From Hydrogenophaga aromaticivorans (GTDB lineage Bacteria; Pseudomonadota; Gammaproteobacteria; Burkholderiales; Burkholderiaceae_C): DNA of 64,000 nucleotides. Position 1 is the stretch's first letter. Each line of letters starts with the position of its first letter. Location: contig NZ_VYGV01000012.1 of NCBI RefSeq assembly GCF_013387465.1, forward strand, positions 169,592 to 233,591, given 5' to 3'. The notes under the pieces are model-generated. The model saw only the letters and a list, made by a program, of their open reading frames with translations. It was not told the origin of the DNA and made no database searches. A program made the position numbers and the translations under genes. Shown here in pieces: positions 43,523-52,137 of this stretch.

Positions 43523-44599
43523 ATGCTTCGACGCCAGTTTTTCGCGGGCTCTGCCGCGGCCCTCGCCACCACCTTCACGGGATTCACCCTTCCCGCCCAT
43601 GCGGCGCTGGCACCGCCGGTCATCAACGTGGTGGCCACCGTCAAGGCCTTGCGCATCCCGAGCGGTCCGTGGGCCGGTGGCTATGAAATCGCACCGGCCG
43701 GTCGGCTCAACTGGTATTTCACCAACCTGGGCCTGCTGCCGGTCGTGCAACTGCTGAATGCGGCCGACCGCGAGCTCTACATCCGTTCCTACCTCGACCT
43801 CTACCTCAAGACGGTGCGGGCCGACGGAACGATCGAGGATGTGGATTTCACCTCAGGCCTGAGCACGAGCGGCGCCTACGCCATGGTGCCTTCCGACTCG
43901 GACGATTCGTACGCCGCCACCCTGCTGACCCTCGCGGTGAAGTACCTGCGTGCCAGCAAGAACTGGGTCTGGTGGGACGCGAACAAGGCGAAGCTGAAAT
44001 TCATCGCCTACCGCAACCTGGCGGTGATGGTCAAACCCGACGGCTACACCAGCGTGTTCCAGGCGCCACGCAACCAGAGCAACAGCATCGGCTACCTCAT
44101 GGACAACTGCGAGGTCTACCGGGGCCTGCGCGATTTTGCTGCGATGTTGCGCGAACGCGGTGAGCCGAGCGAAGCCACCTACTACGACTCGTTTGCCACC
44201 GGCATCACCAACGGCATTCTCAAGATCGGCTTTGACAACGCGCGCGGCGGCTTCGCGGTGGGCGACCACACCCCGCTGGCCGAGACCAGCTTCTACCCCG
44301 GCACCACCTGCCAGGTGTTCCCGCAGGCTTTTGGCGTGAGCGAACTGGCGCCGTACTTCGACCGCGGTTTCCAGTTCCTGGAGACCTACTCCCCCGGCTG
44401 GGCCGATGGGCGCTACGACCCGTACCCCTGGGCGGTGCTGGGCTTGGTCGCGGCCAAGCGCGGCCGCTTCGCGCAGGCGCGCACCCAGAAGACCCTGATC
44501 GAGCAGATGTTTGTCGACAACCGGGCGCTCGTCACCATCAACGAACTGGGTTTCTACCAGCGCACCAAGCGCTTGCTGGCCGGCCTGTCCGAGATTTGA
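43523..44599 (+). CDS. Secreted protein, hypothetical, six-hairpin-glycosidase-like
   Basis: A 358-residue protein with an N-terminal export signal resembling Tat (LRRQFFAGSAAALATTFTGFTLPAHA). The mature part is helical and aromatic-rich, with repeated helix pairs (YIRSYLDLYLKTVRADGTIEDVDF, SDSDDSYAATLLTLAVKYLRAS, DNCEVYRGLRDFAAML) that look like an (alpha/alpha)6 barrel. This is an inference from pattern; no catalytic residues can be assigned. The start is ATG 43523 with AGGAG upstream. Single gene, upstream of a two-component pair. Confidence 0.6.
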   Translation: MLRRQFFAGSAAALATTFTGFTLPAHAALAPPVINVVATVKALRIPSGPWAGGYEIAPAGRLNWYFTNLGLLPVVQLLNAADRELYIRSYLDLYLKTVRADGTIEDVDFTSGLSTSGAYAMVPSDSDDSYAATLLTLAVKYLRASKNWVWWDANKAKLKFIAYRNLAVMVKPDGYTSVFQAPRNQSNSIGYLMDNCEVYRGLRDFAAMLRERGEPSEATYYDSFATGITNGILKIGFDNARGGFAVGDHTPLAETSFYPGTTCQVFPQAFGVSELAPYFDRGFQFLETYSPGWADGRYDPYPWAVLGLVAAKRGRFAQARTQKTLIEQMFVDNRALVTINELGFYQRTKRLLAGLSEI

Positions 44600-44672
44600 A
44601 CGGCTGCCCGTCGCCGTCTGTTGGCGCGCTGGCGCACAGACGGCGTCCGGCTCCGGTCCACACCATCGCCCG

Positions 44673-45779
44673 ATGATCACGTCCCCGTTGCCTGCGCGAG
44701 CGCGCCATGCCCCGCCTCAAACGCTGTTCACCCAGGTGCTGGCCCACTTGCCGGAAGGCATCTGGGTCTGCGATGTGCAGAGCCACACCCTGCACCGCAA
44801 CCCCGCGGCGATCGCCATCTGGGACGGTGTGCGCGACGCCGATGTGAGCCGCTTTCCCGGCTGCCTGGGCTGGTGGGCCGACACCGGCCGCCCGATCGGC
44901 GACGACGAGTGGGGCACCACGAGAGCCCTGAAGGCGGGCGAAGCGGTGCTGGACGAGCGGGTGGAGATCGAGACCACGGAGGGTGTGCGCAAGGTGCTGC
45001 TGACCTCCTACATCCCCTTGAAGGGCGGTGGTGGTGCGCGCCCGGGTTGCCTGGTGCTCATCAAGGACATCACCGCCTTGCACCGCACCGAGCACCGGCT
45101 CCACGGTGCCGAGATGTCCCTGCGCGCGCTGTCGCAGCGGCTGCTGCAGGTGCAGGAAGCCGAACGCCAGCGCATCGCGCAGGAGCTGCACGACGACATT
45201 GGCCAGGTGGTTGCGGCGATGCGGCTGCACCTGGCGCACATGGCCGAGATGGCCGGCGACGGACCGATGGCCGGGATCGCCACCAATGTGCTGCAGATGT
45301 CGGACCAGCTCGGCTCGCGCGTGCGTCAGATCGGTCTGGGCCTGCGCCCGCTGGAACTGGACGACTTCGGCGTCATGGCCGCGCTGCGCAGCCTGGTGGC
45401 CTCGCTGGGCCGGCTGCCGGCGCTGGTGGTGCGGCTGCAGGCCGAGGGCGCGGAGTTGCGCTACCCGCCTGCGGTGGAGACGGCGGCCTTCCGCATCGCC
45501 CAGGAAGCGCTGAGCAACGCGATGCAGCACAGCGCCTGCTCGGCCGTGCACATCCGGGTGACCATGGCGCCCGGGCTGCTGCAGCTCACCGTGACCGACG
45601 ATGGCGTCGGCTTCGAACCCGGACAGGCACGGGTGGCCGCCTTGCGCGACGGGCACATCGGCCTGGCCGGCATGCAGGAGCGCGCACGCCTGGCGGACGG
45701 GACCTGCGAGCTGCGCTCCGAGGCCGGGCAGGGCACCACGGTGCACGCGGTGTTCCACACCGACGGGGTGGCGCCGTGA
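44673..45779 (+). CDS. PAS-containing NarX-type sensor histidine kinase
   Basis: A 368-residue cytosolic kinase without membrane helices. A PAS domain spans about residues 18-137 (EGIWVCDVQSHTLHRNPAAIAIWDG, LVLIKDITALHRTE). It is followed by a HisKA_3 domain with His173 in RIAQELHDDIGQ and an HATPase domain (IAQEALSNAMQHS, DDGVGFEPG, GLAGMQERARL). It overlaps the response regulator gene by four bases (GTGA). The sensed signal is unknown. Confidence 0.9.
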   Translation: MITSPLPARARHAPPQTLFTQVLAHLPEGIWVCDVQSHTLHRNPAAIAIWDGVRDADVSRFPGCLGWWADTGRPIGDDEWGTTRALKAGEAVLDERVEIETTEGVRKVLLTSYIPLKGGGGARPGCLVLIKDITALHRTEHRLHGAEMSLRALSQRLLQVQEAERQRIAQELHDDIGQVVAAMRLHLAHMAEMAGDGPMAGIATNVLQMSDQLGSRVRQIGLGLRPLELDDFGVMAALRSLVASLGRLPALVVRLQAEGAELRYPPAVETAAFRIAQEALSNAMQHSACSAVHIRVTMAPGLLQLTVTDDGVGFEPGQARVAALRDGHIGLAGMQERARLADGTCELRSEAGQGTTVHAVFHTDGVAP

Positions 45780-46414
45780 GGGTGCTGCTGGCCGACGATC
45801 ACACCCTGTTTCGCGCCGGGCTGACGGCGCTGCTGGGCGATCTGCCCGGCATGGACATCGTGGGCGAAGCGGGCGACGGCGCGGCGGCCGTGGCGCTGGC
45901 GATCGAGACCCGGCCCGACCTGGTGTTCCTCGACATCGCCATGCCGGTGATGAACGGCATCGTGGCCACCGCCCAGATCAAGGCGGCCCTGCCCGACACC
46001 CGCGTGATCGTGTTGTCCATGCACCTGAACGAGGACCACATCCGCGGCGCGCTCAGCGCGGGCGCCGACGGCTACATGGTGAAGGACGCGGCGCCGGCCG
46101 AGCTGAAGCTCGCGGTGCAGGCCATGCGGGTGGGGCAGAGCTACCTGAGCCCGGCGGCCGCCTCGCTGCTGATCCAGCAGGTGCTGCCCGCGCTCCGGCT
46201 GGCCGACCCGCTGCACGCCCTCACCGCGCGGCAATCCGACGTGCTGCGCCTGATCGCCGAAGGCATGACCTCCAAGGGCATCGCCCGGCAGCTGAAGGTA
46301 TCGCCCAAGACCATCGACATCCACCGCACCCAGCTGATGCAGCGCCTGGACATCCACGACATCGCCGGGCTCACGCGGTTTGCGGTGCGCGTGGGCCTGG
46401 TGGGCTCGGGCTAA
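45776..46414 (+). CDS. NarL/LuxR-family response regulator
   Basis: A 212-residue regulator with a receiver domain (Asp53 in LVFLDIAMP, LSMH and K in YMVKDAAP). A C-terminal LuxR helix-turn-helix (LTARQSDVLRLIAEGMTSKGIARQLKVSPKTIDIHRT) follows. It starts with GTG inside the kinase stop codon, so the two are translationally coupled. Targets are unknown. Confidence 0.92.
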   Translation: MRVLLADDHTLFRAGLTALLGDLPGMDIVGEAGDGAAAVALAIETRPDLVFLDIAMPVMNGIVATAQIKAALPDTRVIVLSMHLNEDHIRGALSAGADGYMVKDAAPAELKLAVQAMRVGQSYLSPAAASLLIQQVLPALRLADPLHALTARQSDVLRLIAEGMTSKGIARQLKVSPKTIDIHRTQLMQRLDIHDIAGLTRFAVRVGLVGSG

Positions 46415-46461
46415 GACCTCTTCTGACCAGCGGCCTTGTGCCCGGCGGGGGCGTGAATCTA

Positions 46462-46481
46462 TACTGTTATTTTGTACAGTA
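46462..46481. promoter_or_regulatory. LexA (SOS) box upstream of the radical SAM gene
   Basis: TACTGTTATTTTGTACAGTA: exact CTGT-N8-ACAG with the extended TACTG/CAGTA ends, seven bases before the start codon. It is a near-consensus LexA site in GC-rich DNA. PA0069, the namesake of this family, belongs to the LexA regulon of Pseudomonas aeruginosa. Confidence 0.88.
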
Positions 46482-46488
46482 TTGAAGC

Positions 46489-47583
46489 ATGACCACCGTC
46501 CACATTCCCGTGCAGGCCATCAAAGGCCGTGGTGTGGCCCACCGCCAGCCGCACCGCTTCGAGCGCGACCAGCGCGCCGCGTTCGACGACGGCTGGGGCA
46601 CGCTGGCCGAAGCCACGGCCGCGGGCGAAGAAGCCGCCGCGCCTGCCACGCAGGTCACGTTCGAAGACGCGCGCAGCGCCATCACCCACAACGACTCGCC
46701 CGACATCGGATTCACCCTCGGGCTCAACCCGTACCGCGGCTGCGAACACGGCTGCCTCTACTGCTACGCCCGGCCGACGCACAGCTACCTCAACCTCTCG
46801 CCGGGGCTGGATTTTGAAACGAAGATCATCGCCAAGCGCAACATCGCCGCCGTGTTGCGCAGCGAGCTGCTGCGCCCGGCCTACGCGCCCGACCTGCTGG
46901 CCATCGGTACCGTGACCGATGCCTACCAGCCGGTGGAGCGTGAGCTGCGGCTGACGCGCGCCGTGCTGGAGCTGCTGCACACCGCGCACCACCCGCTGGC
47001 GATGGTGACCAAGGGCAGCGGCGTGGAGCGCGACATCGACCTGCTCGCGCCCATGGGCGCGCAGCGCCTGGCCGCGGTGTACGTGACCATCACCACGCTG
47101 GACGCGCAGCTCGCTCGCATCCTGGAGCCGCGGGCCGCCGCGCCGCACCGGCGGCTGCGCACCATCCGCACGCTGGCCGAGGCGGGTGTGCCCACGGGCG
47201 TGAGCGTGTCGCCGCAGATTCCGTTCATCAACGACGACATGGAGCGGGTGCTCGAAGCGGCTTATGAGGCCGGTGCCCGGCGCGCCTTCTACCAGGTGCT
47301 GCGCCTGCCCTGGGAGCTGAGCGACATGTTCCGTCTGTGGCTGGAGCAACACTACCCGGACCGCGCCGCGCGCGTGATGGCGCGCATCCAGGACATGCGC
47401 GGCGGCAAGGACTACGACGCCGACTTCGCCACCCGCATGAAGGGCCAGGGCATCTGGGCCGACCTGCTGCGCCAGCGCTTCGTCAAGACCTGCGACCGGC
47501 TCGGCTTCAACCGAGGACGTGAACCGCTGGACGCCAGCCTCTTCAGGCCATCGGCGCTGCGCGGCCAGGGCGATCTGTTCTGA
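46489..47583 (+). CDS. PA0069-family radical SAM protein (SplB-like)
   Basis: A 364-residue radical SAM enzyme related to spore photoproduct lyase. The iron-sulfur motif is CEHGCLYC (Cys85, 89, 92), preceded by LGLNPYRG. VYVTITTLDAQLARILEPRAAAPHRRL and VSVSPQIPFINDDME follow. The promoter region is occupied by an almost perfect LexA box, so it should be induced by DNA damage. A DNA-repair role is likely but not demonstrated for the family as far as I know. Confidence 0.9.
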   Translation: MTTVHIPVQAIKGRGVAHRQPHRFERDQRAAFDDGWGTLAEATAAGEEAAAPATQVTFEDARSAITHNDSPDIGFTLGLNPYRGCEHGCLYCYARPTHSYLNLSPGLDFETKIIAKRNIAAVLRSELLRPAYAPDLLAIGTVTDAYQPVERELRLTRAVLELLHTAHHPLAMVTKGSGVERDIDLLAPMGAQRLAAVYVTITTLDAQLARILEPRAAAPHRRLRTIRTLAEAGVPTGVSVSPQIPFINDDMERVLEAAYEAGARRAFYQVLRLPWELSDMFRLWLEQHYPDRAARVMARIQDMRGGKDYDADFATRMKGQGIWADLLRQRFVKTCDRLGFNRGREPLDASLFRPSALRGQGDLF

Positions 47584-47596
47584 ACCGTTTTCCGTG

Positions 47597-47697
47597 CGGT
47601 CGGCGCGAGCCACCCAGGGCACCGCCGGACCGGCTTTGCCGGACGGCCAGTGCCGCCACCCTTGAGGGGGGTCGCGCGCAGCGCGGCGGGGGGTGCT
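47597..47697. repeat. GC-rich palindromic repeat R1, copy 3 (inverted)
   Basis: CACCGCCGGACCGGCTTTGC, CGGACGGCCAGTGCCGCCAC, CCTTGAGGGGGGTCGCGCGC. It is the reverse complement of the core at 6776 and 12759. It fills the space between two convergent genes and may act as a bidirectional terminator. Confidence 0.75.
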
Positions 47698-47700
47698 CCG

Positions 47701-48243
47701 TTACCGCATGATCACGCAGCCCTCGGCATCCCACTCCACCTGGGTGATGCCGGGCTCCATGGCTTCGAGCCTGCGCCGTTCCAGCTCTTCGGGGCTGGCC
47801 TGGCCCTGGCTGGCGACCCACTGTGTGGCATGGTCCTGGCGGGCGCGCTGCTCGACACTGAAGGCGATGGCCGAAGTGATGTGGCGCACCAGCTCATCGG
47901 TCTCCCAGGGTTTGGTGAGGTAGCGGTACAGGCCGAACTGGTTCACGGCTTCCTGCGCCGTCGTGAAATCGGCCGTCCCGGTCAGGATCATGCGCACGCA
48001 CCCGGGCTGGATGTCCGCCGCCAGGGCCAGGAGTTCCATGCCGCCCATGTTGGGCATGCGCAGATCGCTGACGATGACGTCAAAGCGTTGCGCGATCAGT
48101 TCCGCGAGCGCCTCCGAACCGCTGTTGCAGGTCACGATCTTCACCCCGTTGCCCAGGGGTGCGCGCAGTGCGCGGTGCAAGGCGCGGACGATGGCGGCCT
48201 CGTCATCGACGAGAAGAATGCTGCCTTGAAGTGTTGGGCTCAT
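47701..48243 (-). CDS. Response regulator, receiver domain with short C-terminus
   Basis: A 180-residue protein with a receiver domain (ILLVDDEAAIVRALHRAL, Asp in DVIVSDLRMPNMGG, LTGTADFTTAQEAVNQFGLYRYLTKPW). A ~55-residue helical tail without a DNA-binding or enzymatic domain follows. The tail resembles those of the other two regulators in this cluster only in the receiver part. It is the last gene of a five-gene minus-strand signalling operon. Confidence 0.88.
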   Translation of the reverse strand: MSPTLQGSILLVDDEAAIVRALHRALRAPLGNGVKIVTCNSGSEALAELIAQRFDVIVSDLRMPNMGGMELLALAADIQPGCVRMILTGTADFTTAQEAVNQFGLYRYLTKPWETDELVRHITSAIAFSVEQRARQDHATQWVASQGQASPEELERRRLEAMEPGITQVEWDAEGCVIMR

Positions 48244-48264
48244 GGGAGGCTCCGGTCGGGTGTT

Positions 48265-49128
48265 TCAGGCACAGGACATGATGTCCAGCTCGCCGCTGAC
48301 GCGTTCGGTCAGATCGCGCAGGTGTTGCTCGCTGATGCCCAGGTCGGACCACAGCGGGTCGGTCAAAAAGGACTCGCTGGCGCCGGGCGATGCCGCCAGG
48401 CCATGCGCCATGTGGTTGGCCAGGCGCACCAGATGGCCGGCGGTCAGTCGTTCCAGCGGCTGGACGACCAGGGGGCGGTGGTGACCGGCAATCGCATCCG
48501 GGATGCTGGCCGGGAAATTCCATTGCCTGGCCACCGCCGCGCCGACCTCGGCGTGGGACACGCCAAACACCCGGCGTTCCGCTTCGTGCATGGGCAGCGC
48601 TTCCGAGTGGCTCAGTTGCAGCGCCTGCGCCTCCAGCACCGGGCTGGTCATGGCCAGAATCAGTTTGCCCACGTCGTGCAGCAAGCCCAGCAGAAAGGCT
48701 TCACCGGTGTCCAGCGCAGCGATCCTGGCCAGTTCTCGCGCTGAAAGGGCGGTGCACAGGCTGTGGCGCCAGTAGCTGTCAAAGCAGAAGCCGTCGCAGT
48801 GCAACGACCCCAGCGTGGCCCGCAGGGAAATGGCCGCCAGCGTGCTCGCGACGGTGCGCAGTCCCAGCATCTGGACGGCGTCGCCGATGCGCGAGACCTG
48901 GCCCGGCGCCCCGTAGAACGCGGAGTTGGCCAGGCGCAGCACCCGAACGGTCAGGGCCTGGTCGCGCTCGATCGCCTCGATGCAGGTCGATGCGGGTGCC
49001 TGGTCCTGGCTCAGCACCTCGACCGCCGCGATGAAGGCGCTCGGCAGCGAGGGCAGTTCCCGGATGCACCGTGCCCATTCGGCGGGGTTCAGGAGCTCGC
49101 CAGACACCGCGGTTTCAAGCAGGTTCAC
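48265..49128 (-). CDS. HDOD-domain signalling protein
   Basis: A 287-residue HDOD protein. The domain spans about residues 20-215 (LPSLPSAFIAAVEVLSQDQAPASTCIEAIERDQALTVRVLRLANSAFYG; GEAFLLGLLHDVGKLIL; HAEVGAAVARQWNFP). HDOD proteins lack phosphodiesterase residues and act as signalling adaptors. The start GTG overlaps the stop of the preceding regulator gene (GTGA), so it is translated together with it. Confidence 0.9.
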   Translation of the reverse strand: MNLLETAVSGELLNPAEWARCIRELPSLPSAFIAAVEVLSQDQAPASTCIEAIERDQALTVRVLRLANSAFYGAPGQVSRIGDAVQMLGLRTVASTLAAISLRATLGSLHCDGFCFDSYWRHSLCTALSARELARIAALDTGEAFLLGLLHDVGKLILAMTSPVLEAQALQLSHSEALPMHEAERRVFGVSHAEVGAAVARQWNFPASIPDAIAGHHRPLVVQPLERLTAGHLVRLANHMAHGLAASPGASESFLTDPLWSDLGISEQHLRDLTERVSGELDIMSCA

Positions 49129-50003
49129 GTCAGGCTCTCCGGCCCGGCCGCCGCGGCTTCCTGCAACAGCTGCACGAGCATCAGGTAACCCAGGGGTTGC
49201 TGCTGCCCGCTCAGCGGGCGGAGCCAGACCCGGGCGTTTTGACCTTCGATGGCCGTGCGCAGCCCTTCCGCCTCGGCCCGCAGCGATGGCTGCTCCAGCG
49301 CCGCCAGCATCTGCTGCATGGCCGGCGCGGGATCGCTGCCCAGGGCCGATGACCACTGGGGCCACTGCCGCACCGCCAGGCGATTGACATACGCCAGCAT
49401 TCCGTCGTCGCCGATGCCGAAGACCGCCATCGGCAAGCCATCCAGGGCATCCCGGGAGGCGCCGGCCGCGTTCTGCATGGCCAGGCTGCGTTCGCTCTCA
49501 TGGCGCACCAGGCTTTCGAGTCGCTGGTTGGCTGTGGCCAGTTCGCGGTTGGCCTGGCGCACCGCCTCGCCGAGGCGGCGGTTCTCGGCCGCCAGTTCGC
49601 TCTGTTCAAAGGCCTGCGACACGTGGCTCCGCAAGAGATCGTCGTCCCAGGGCTTGGTGAGGAACTTGTACACGGCGCCCTCGTTGACCGCCTCGATGAT
49701 CGATTCCAGATCGGTGTAGCCGGACAAGGTCATGCGCACCGTGTGGGGATGGAGGCGTCGGGCCTCGCGCATGAAGTCGATGCCCGTCATGCCGGGCATG
49801 CGCTGGTCCGAGAGGATCACGTCCACCGTTTGCTGGGCCAGCAGCGCCAGCCCCTCGGCGCCGCTGGTGGCGGTGAACAGGTGGTAACCGTCGCGGCGGA
49901 ACAGGCGCCTGAGCGACGAAAGAATCGCCTCCTCGTCGTCCACCAGCAGCAGCGTGCGCGGATGGGGGCGTGTGGTGAGCTCAGGCGGTGTGTTCATGCT
50001 CAT
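49125..50003 (-). CDS. Response regulator with PAS-like C-terminal domain
   Basis: A 292-residue protein: receiver domain (LLLVDDEEAILSSLRRLF; Asp in DVILSDQRMPGMTG; LSGYTDLESIIEAVNEGAVYKFLTKPWDDD), a coiled coil (about 130-175), then a PAS-like domain (LPMAVFGIGDDGMLAYVNRLAVRQW). It overlaps the kinase gene by up to 23 bases; start at ATG 50003 or 49997. It is one of three regulators served by the same kinase. Confidence 0.87.
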   Translation of the reverse strand: MSMNTPPELTTRPHPRTLLLVDDEEAILSSLRRLFRRDGYHLFTATSGAEGLALLAQQTVDVILSDQRMPGMTGIDFMREARRLHPHTVRMTLSGYTDLESIIEAVNEGAVYKFLTKPWDDDLLRSHVSQAFEQSELAAENRRLGEAVRQANRELATANQRLESLVRHESERSLAMQNAAGASRDALDGLPMAVFGIGDDGMLAYVNRLAVRQWPQWSSALGSDPAPAMQQMLAALEQPSLRAEAEGLRTAIEGQNARVWLRPLSGQQQPLGYLMLVQLLQEAAAAGPESLT

Positions 50004-52137
50004 GCTCCCACGCCGGTGGCTTGGCGTCTTTGGCCAGGGCCTGTGGTCCCGCCACCGGCAGCCAGATGCGGATGGCGGTGCCCTGCCCGACGGCGGAGCG
50101 CACCTGGATGGCGCCGCCGTGTTTCTGAATGATGGAAAACGACAGCGACATGCCCAGGCCCGTGCCCTTGCCCACGTCCTTGGTGGTGAAGAAGGGTTCG
50201 AAGATCCGCCGCCGGACTTCGGCGCTCATGCCGGAGCCGGTGTCTTCGACCTGCACCCAGACCCAGTCCTGCTCGACGCCGGACAACAGGGTGATCGTGC
50301 CCTGGTCGACGATGGCGTGCGCCGCGTTGACGATCAGGTTCATGAACACCTGGTTGAGCTGCGCCGCCAGGCACATGACCGGCGGGAGCGGCGCGAGGCG
50401 TTTGATCACCTCGGCCTTGTATTTCACCTCGTGGCGCACGACGTTGAGGGTGGACTCCAGGCCCACGTTCAGATCGGCCTCCTGCCAGTCAGAATGGTCC
50501 ACGCGCGAGAAGTCCTTGAGGTCTTGGACGATCTTCTTGACGCGCCCGAGGCCGTCCGCGCATTCGTCCAGCAGCAGGGGAAGGTCCTCGCGCAGGAAAT
50601 CGATCTCGACCTCTTCCCGCTTCTGTGCCAGTGCGCTGGCCAGGCTGGCGTCGGCTGGCGCCGCCAGTGCCGCATCGCAGGCTTCGCCCAGGCTGAAGAG
50701 GCTGTTCACGTACTGGCGCAGGGTGTTGAGGTTGGAGCTCACGAAGCCGATCGGGTTGTTGATCTCGTGGGCCACACCGGCGGCCAGTTGCCCGATCGAC
50801 GCCATCTTGTCCTGCTGCAGCAGCTGGTTCTGCGCTTCTTCGAGCTGGTGGTTCATGGCATCGAGTTCGGTGATCCGCGCTTGCAGCTGCAGCTGGGCAT
50901 CCCGGATCTCGGAACGGTCCTGCATCATCCACCAGGTGCCACGGGCGGTGTCCTTCGTGTCCGCCACGTGGCCGTCGATCTGCACCCAGATCGGGTGGCC
51001 ATCCGCGTGGCGCATCCACATCTCGCTGTGGATCGGCTCGCCCTGTGAAAGCAGGGGGCCCGCGTAGCGGCCAAAGCTCGCGTGGTCACCGTCCGACAGG
51101 TAGACCGACCGAGCCGGCCTGCCGATCAGGTCGGGTCCGGCGTAGCCGAACATCTCGGCCATCGCGGGATTGACCCGCTGAATGACGCCCCCCGAGGTAT
51201 AAGCCACACCGATCGGCGAGCGGGCGACGAACAGTTTGAGCTCGCGCGCCGTGACCGCCAGCTCGGCCGAGCGTTGTTTGACGATTTCTTCCAGCTCGTT
51301 GCGGTGCCGCAGCAGTTCCTCTTCCGAGTTCCGGCGCGCGGTGACGTCCTGCAGGGTTTCGATGGCGCCGATCACCTGGCCATCGGCGTCGTACAGGGGC
51401 GCCGCGGTGAAGAACAACCATTTGCCAGAGGTCCCGAAACTCGGGAAAAAGGCCTCGACCTCGACGCCCCCGGCGATGGCGGCTGAACGGTCCATGGCCA
51501 CACCGTAGAACGACTGCATGGTCGCCTCGGCGACCCCGTCGACGATCATGTCCGCGAGCAAGGGACGCTGCTCCCGGTAGAACGCTTTCCAGCCGTCCCG
51601 GGTTCCGACCACCTCGTTGCGCTTGATGCCCGTCATGCGTTCGCAGGCCGTGTTCCAGTGGGTCACCCGGTGGTGCCGGTCGATCACCAGCGAGGGCACC
51701 GGGGCGCCGTCGATGATCTGCGACAGCATCTTGGTCATGCCCAGCAGACTGCCCTGGACGTGCATGACGTCGCTGAGGTCGACACAGGTCACGACCACCT
51801 TGGTCAGATCGCCGAGACAGATCCTCCGGGTATGGATCTCCACCGGGCGCTTGCCGCCATCCGGGGTGATGATCGAGCCCGATACCACGGGCGGCGCCTC
51901 GCCGTGCTCTGTACAAGCCAGCACCGCGGCCTGCAGGCGGGGGCGTGTGGTCGCGTCCACCAGATCCAGCAGCGACAGGCCCTGAAGCGCTGAAGCACTG
52001 CGCGAGCACAGTCGGCAGAAAGCGTCGTTGGCCGTCAGGATCAGCCCTTTGCCCAGCAAGGTCGCGGGCACGGCCACGGCCTGGACGATCTCCCTGGCCA
52101 CGATGGCATTCGTTTTTTTTTTGTCAGGGCACGTCAT
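49981..52137 (-). CDS. Triple-PAS sensor histidine kinase
   Basis: A 718-residue soluble kinase. Three PAS domains lie at about 15-125, 140-268 (with the ENDVTARR-like PAC end TLQDVTARRNSEEE) and 298-412. A coiled coil and a HisKA/HATPase core follow, with His457 in VAHEINNPIGF and the NTRC-type motifs LNLIVNAAHAI, DTGSGM and GKGTGLGMS. The start is ATG 52137, one base overlapping the HD-GYP gene. Codons 6-9 lie in a run of ten A (52122-52113), unusual in this GC-rich genome. Confidence 0.9.
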   Translation of the reverse strand: MTCPDKKKTNAIVAREIVQAVAVPATLLGKGLILTANDAFCRLCSRSASALQGLSLLDLVDATTRPRLQAAVLACTEHGEAPPVVSGSIITPDGGKRPVEIHTRRICLGDLTKVVVTCVDLSDVMHVQGSLLGMTKMLSQIIDGAPVPSLVIDRHHRVTHWNTACERMTGIKRNEVVGTRDGWKAFYREQRPLLADMIVDGVAEATMQSFYGVAMDRSAAIAGGVEVEAFFPSFGTSGKWLFFTAAPLYDADGQVIGAIETLQDVTARRNSEEELLRHRNELEEIVKQRSAELAVTARELKLFVARSPIGVAYTSGGVIQRVNPAMAEMFGYAGPDLIGRPARSVYLSDGDHASFGRYAGPLLSQGEPIHSEMWMRHADGHPIWVQIDGHVADTKDTARGTWWMMQDRSEIRDAQLQLQARITELDAMNHQLEEAQNQLLQQDKMASIGQLAAGVAHEINNPIGFVSSNLNTLRQYVNSLFSLGEACDAALAAPADASLASALAQKREEVEIDFLREDLPLLLDECADGLGRVKKIVQDLKDFSRVDHSDWQEADLNVGLESTLNVVRHEVKYKAEVIKRLAPLPPVMCLAAQLNQVFMNLIVNAAHAIVDQGTITLLSGVEQDWVWVQVEDTGSGMSAEVRRRIFEPFFTTKDVGKGTGLGMSLSFSIIQKHGGAIQVRSAVGQGTAIRIWLPVAGPQALAKDAKPPAWEHEHEHTA

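Noticed and set aside
43385..43750. A minus-strand gene in the gap between the ABC exporter and the secreted protein
   Set aside because: It overlaps the start of the secreted-protein gene, has low-complexity Arg/Gly-rich translation and lacks a ribosome-binding site.
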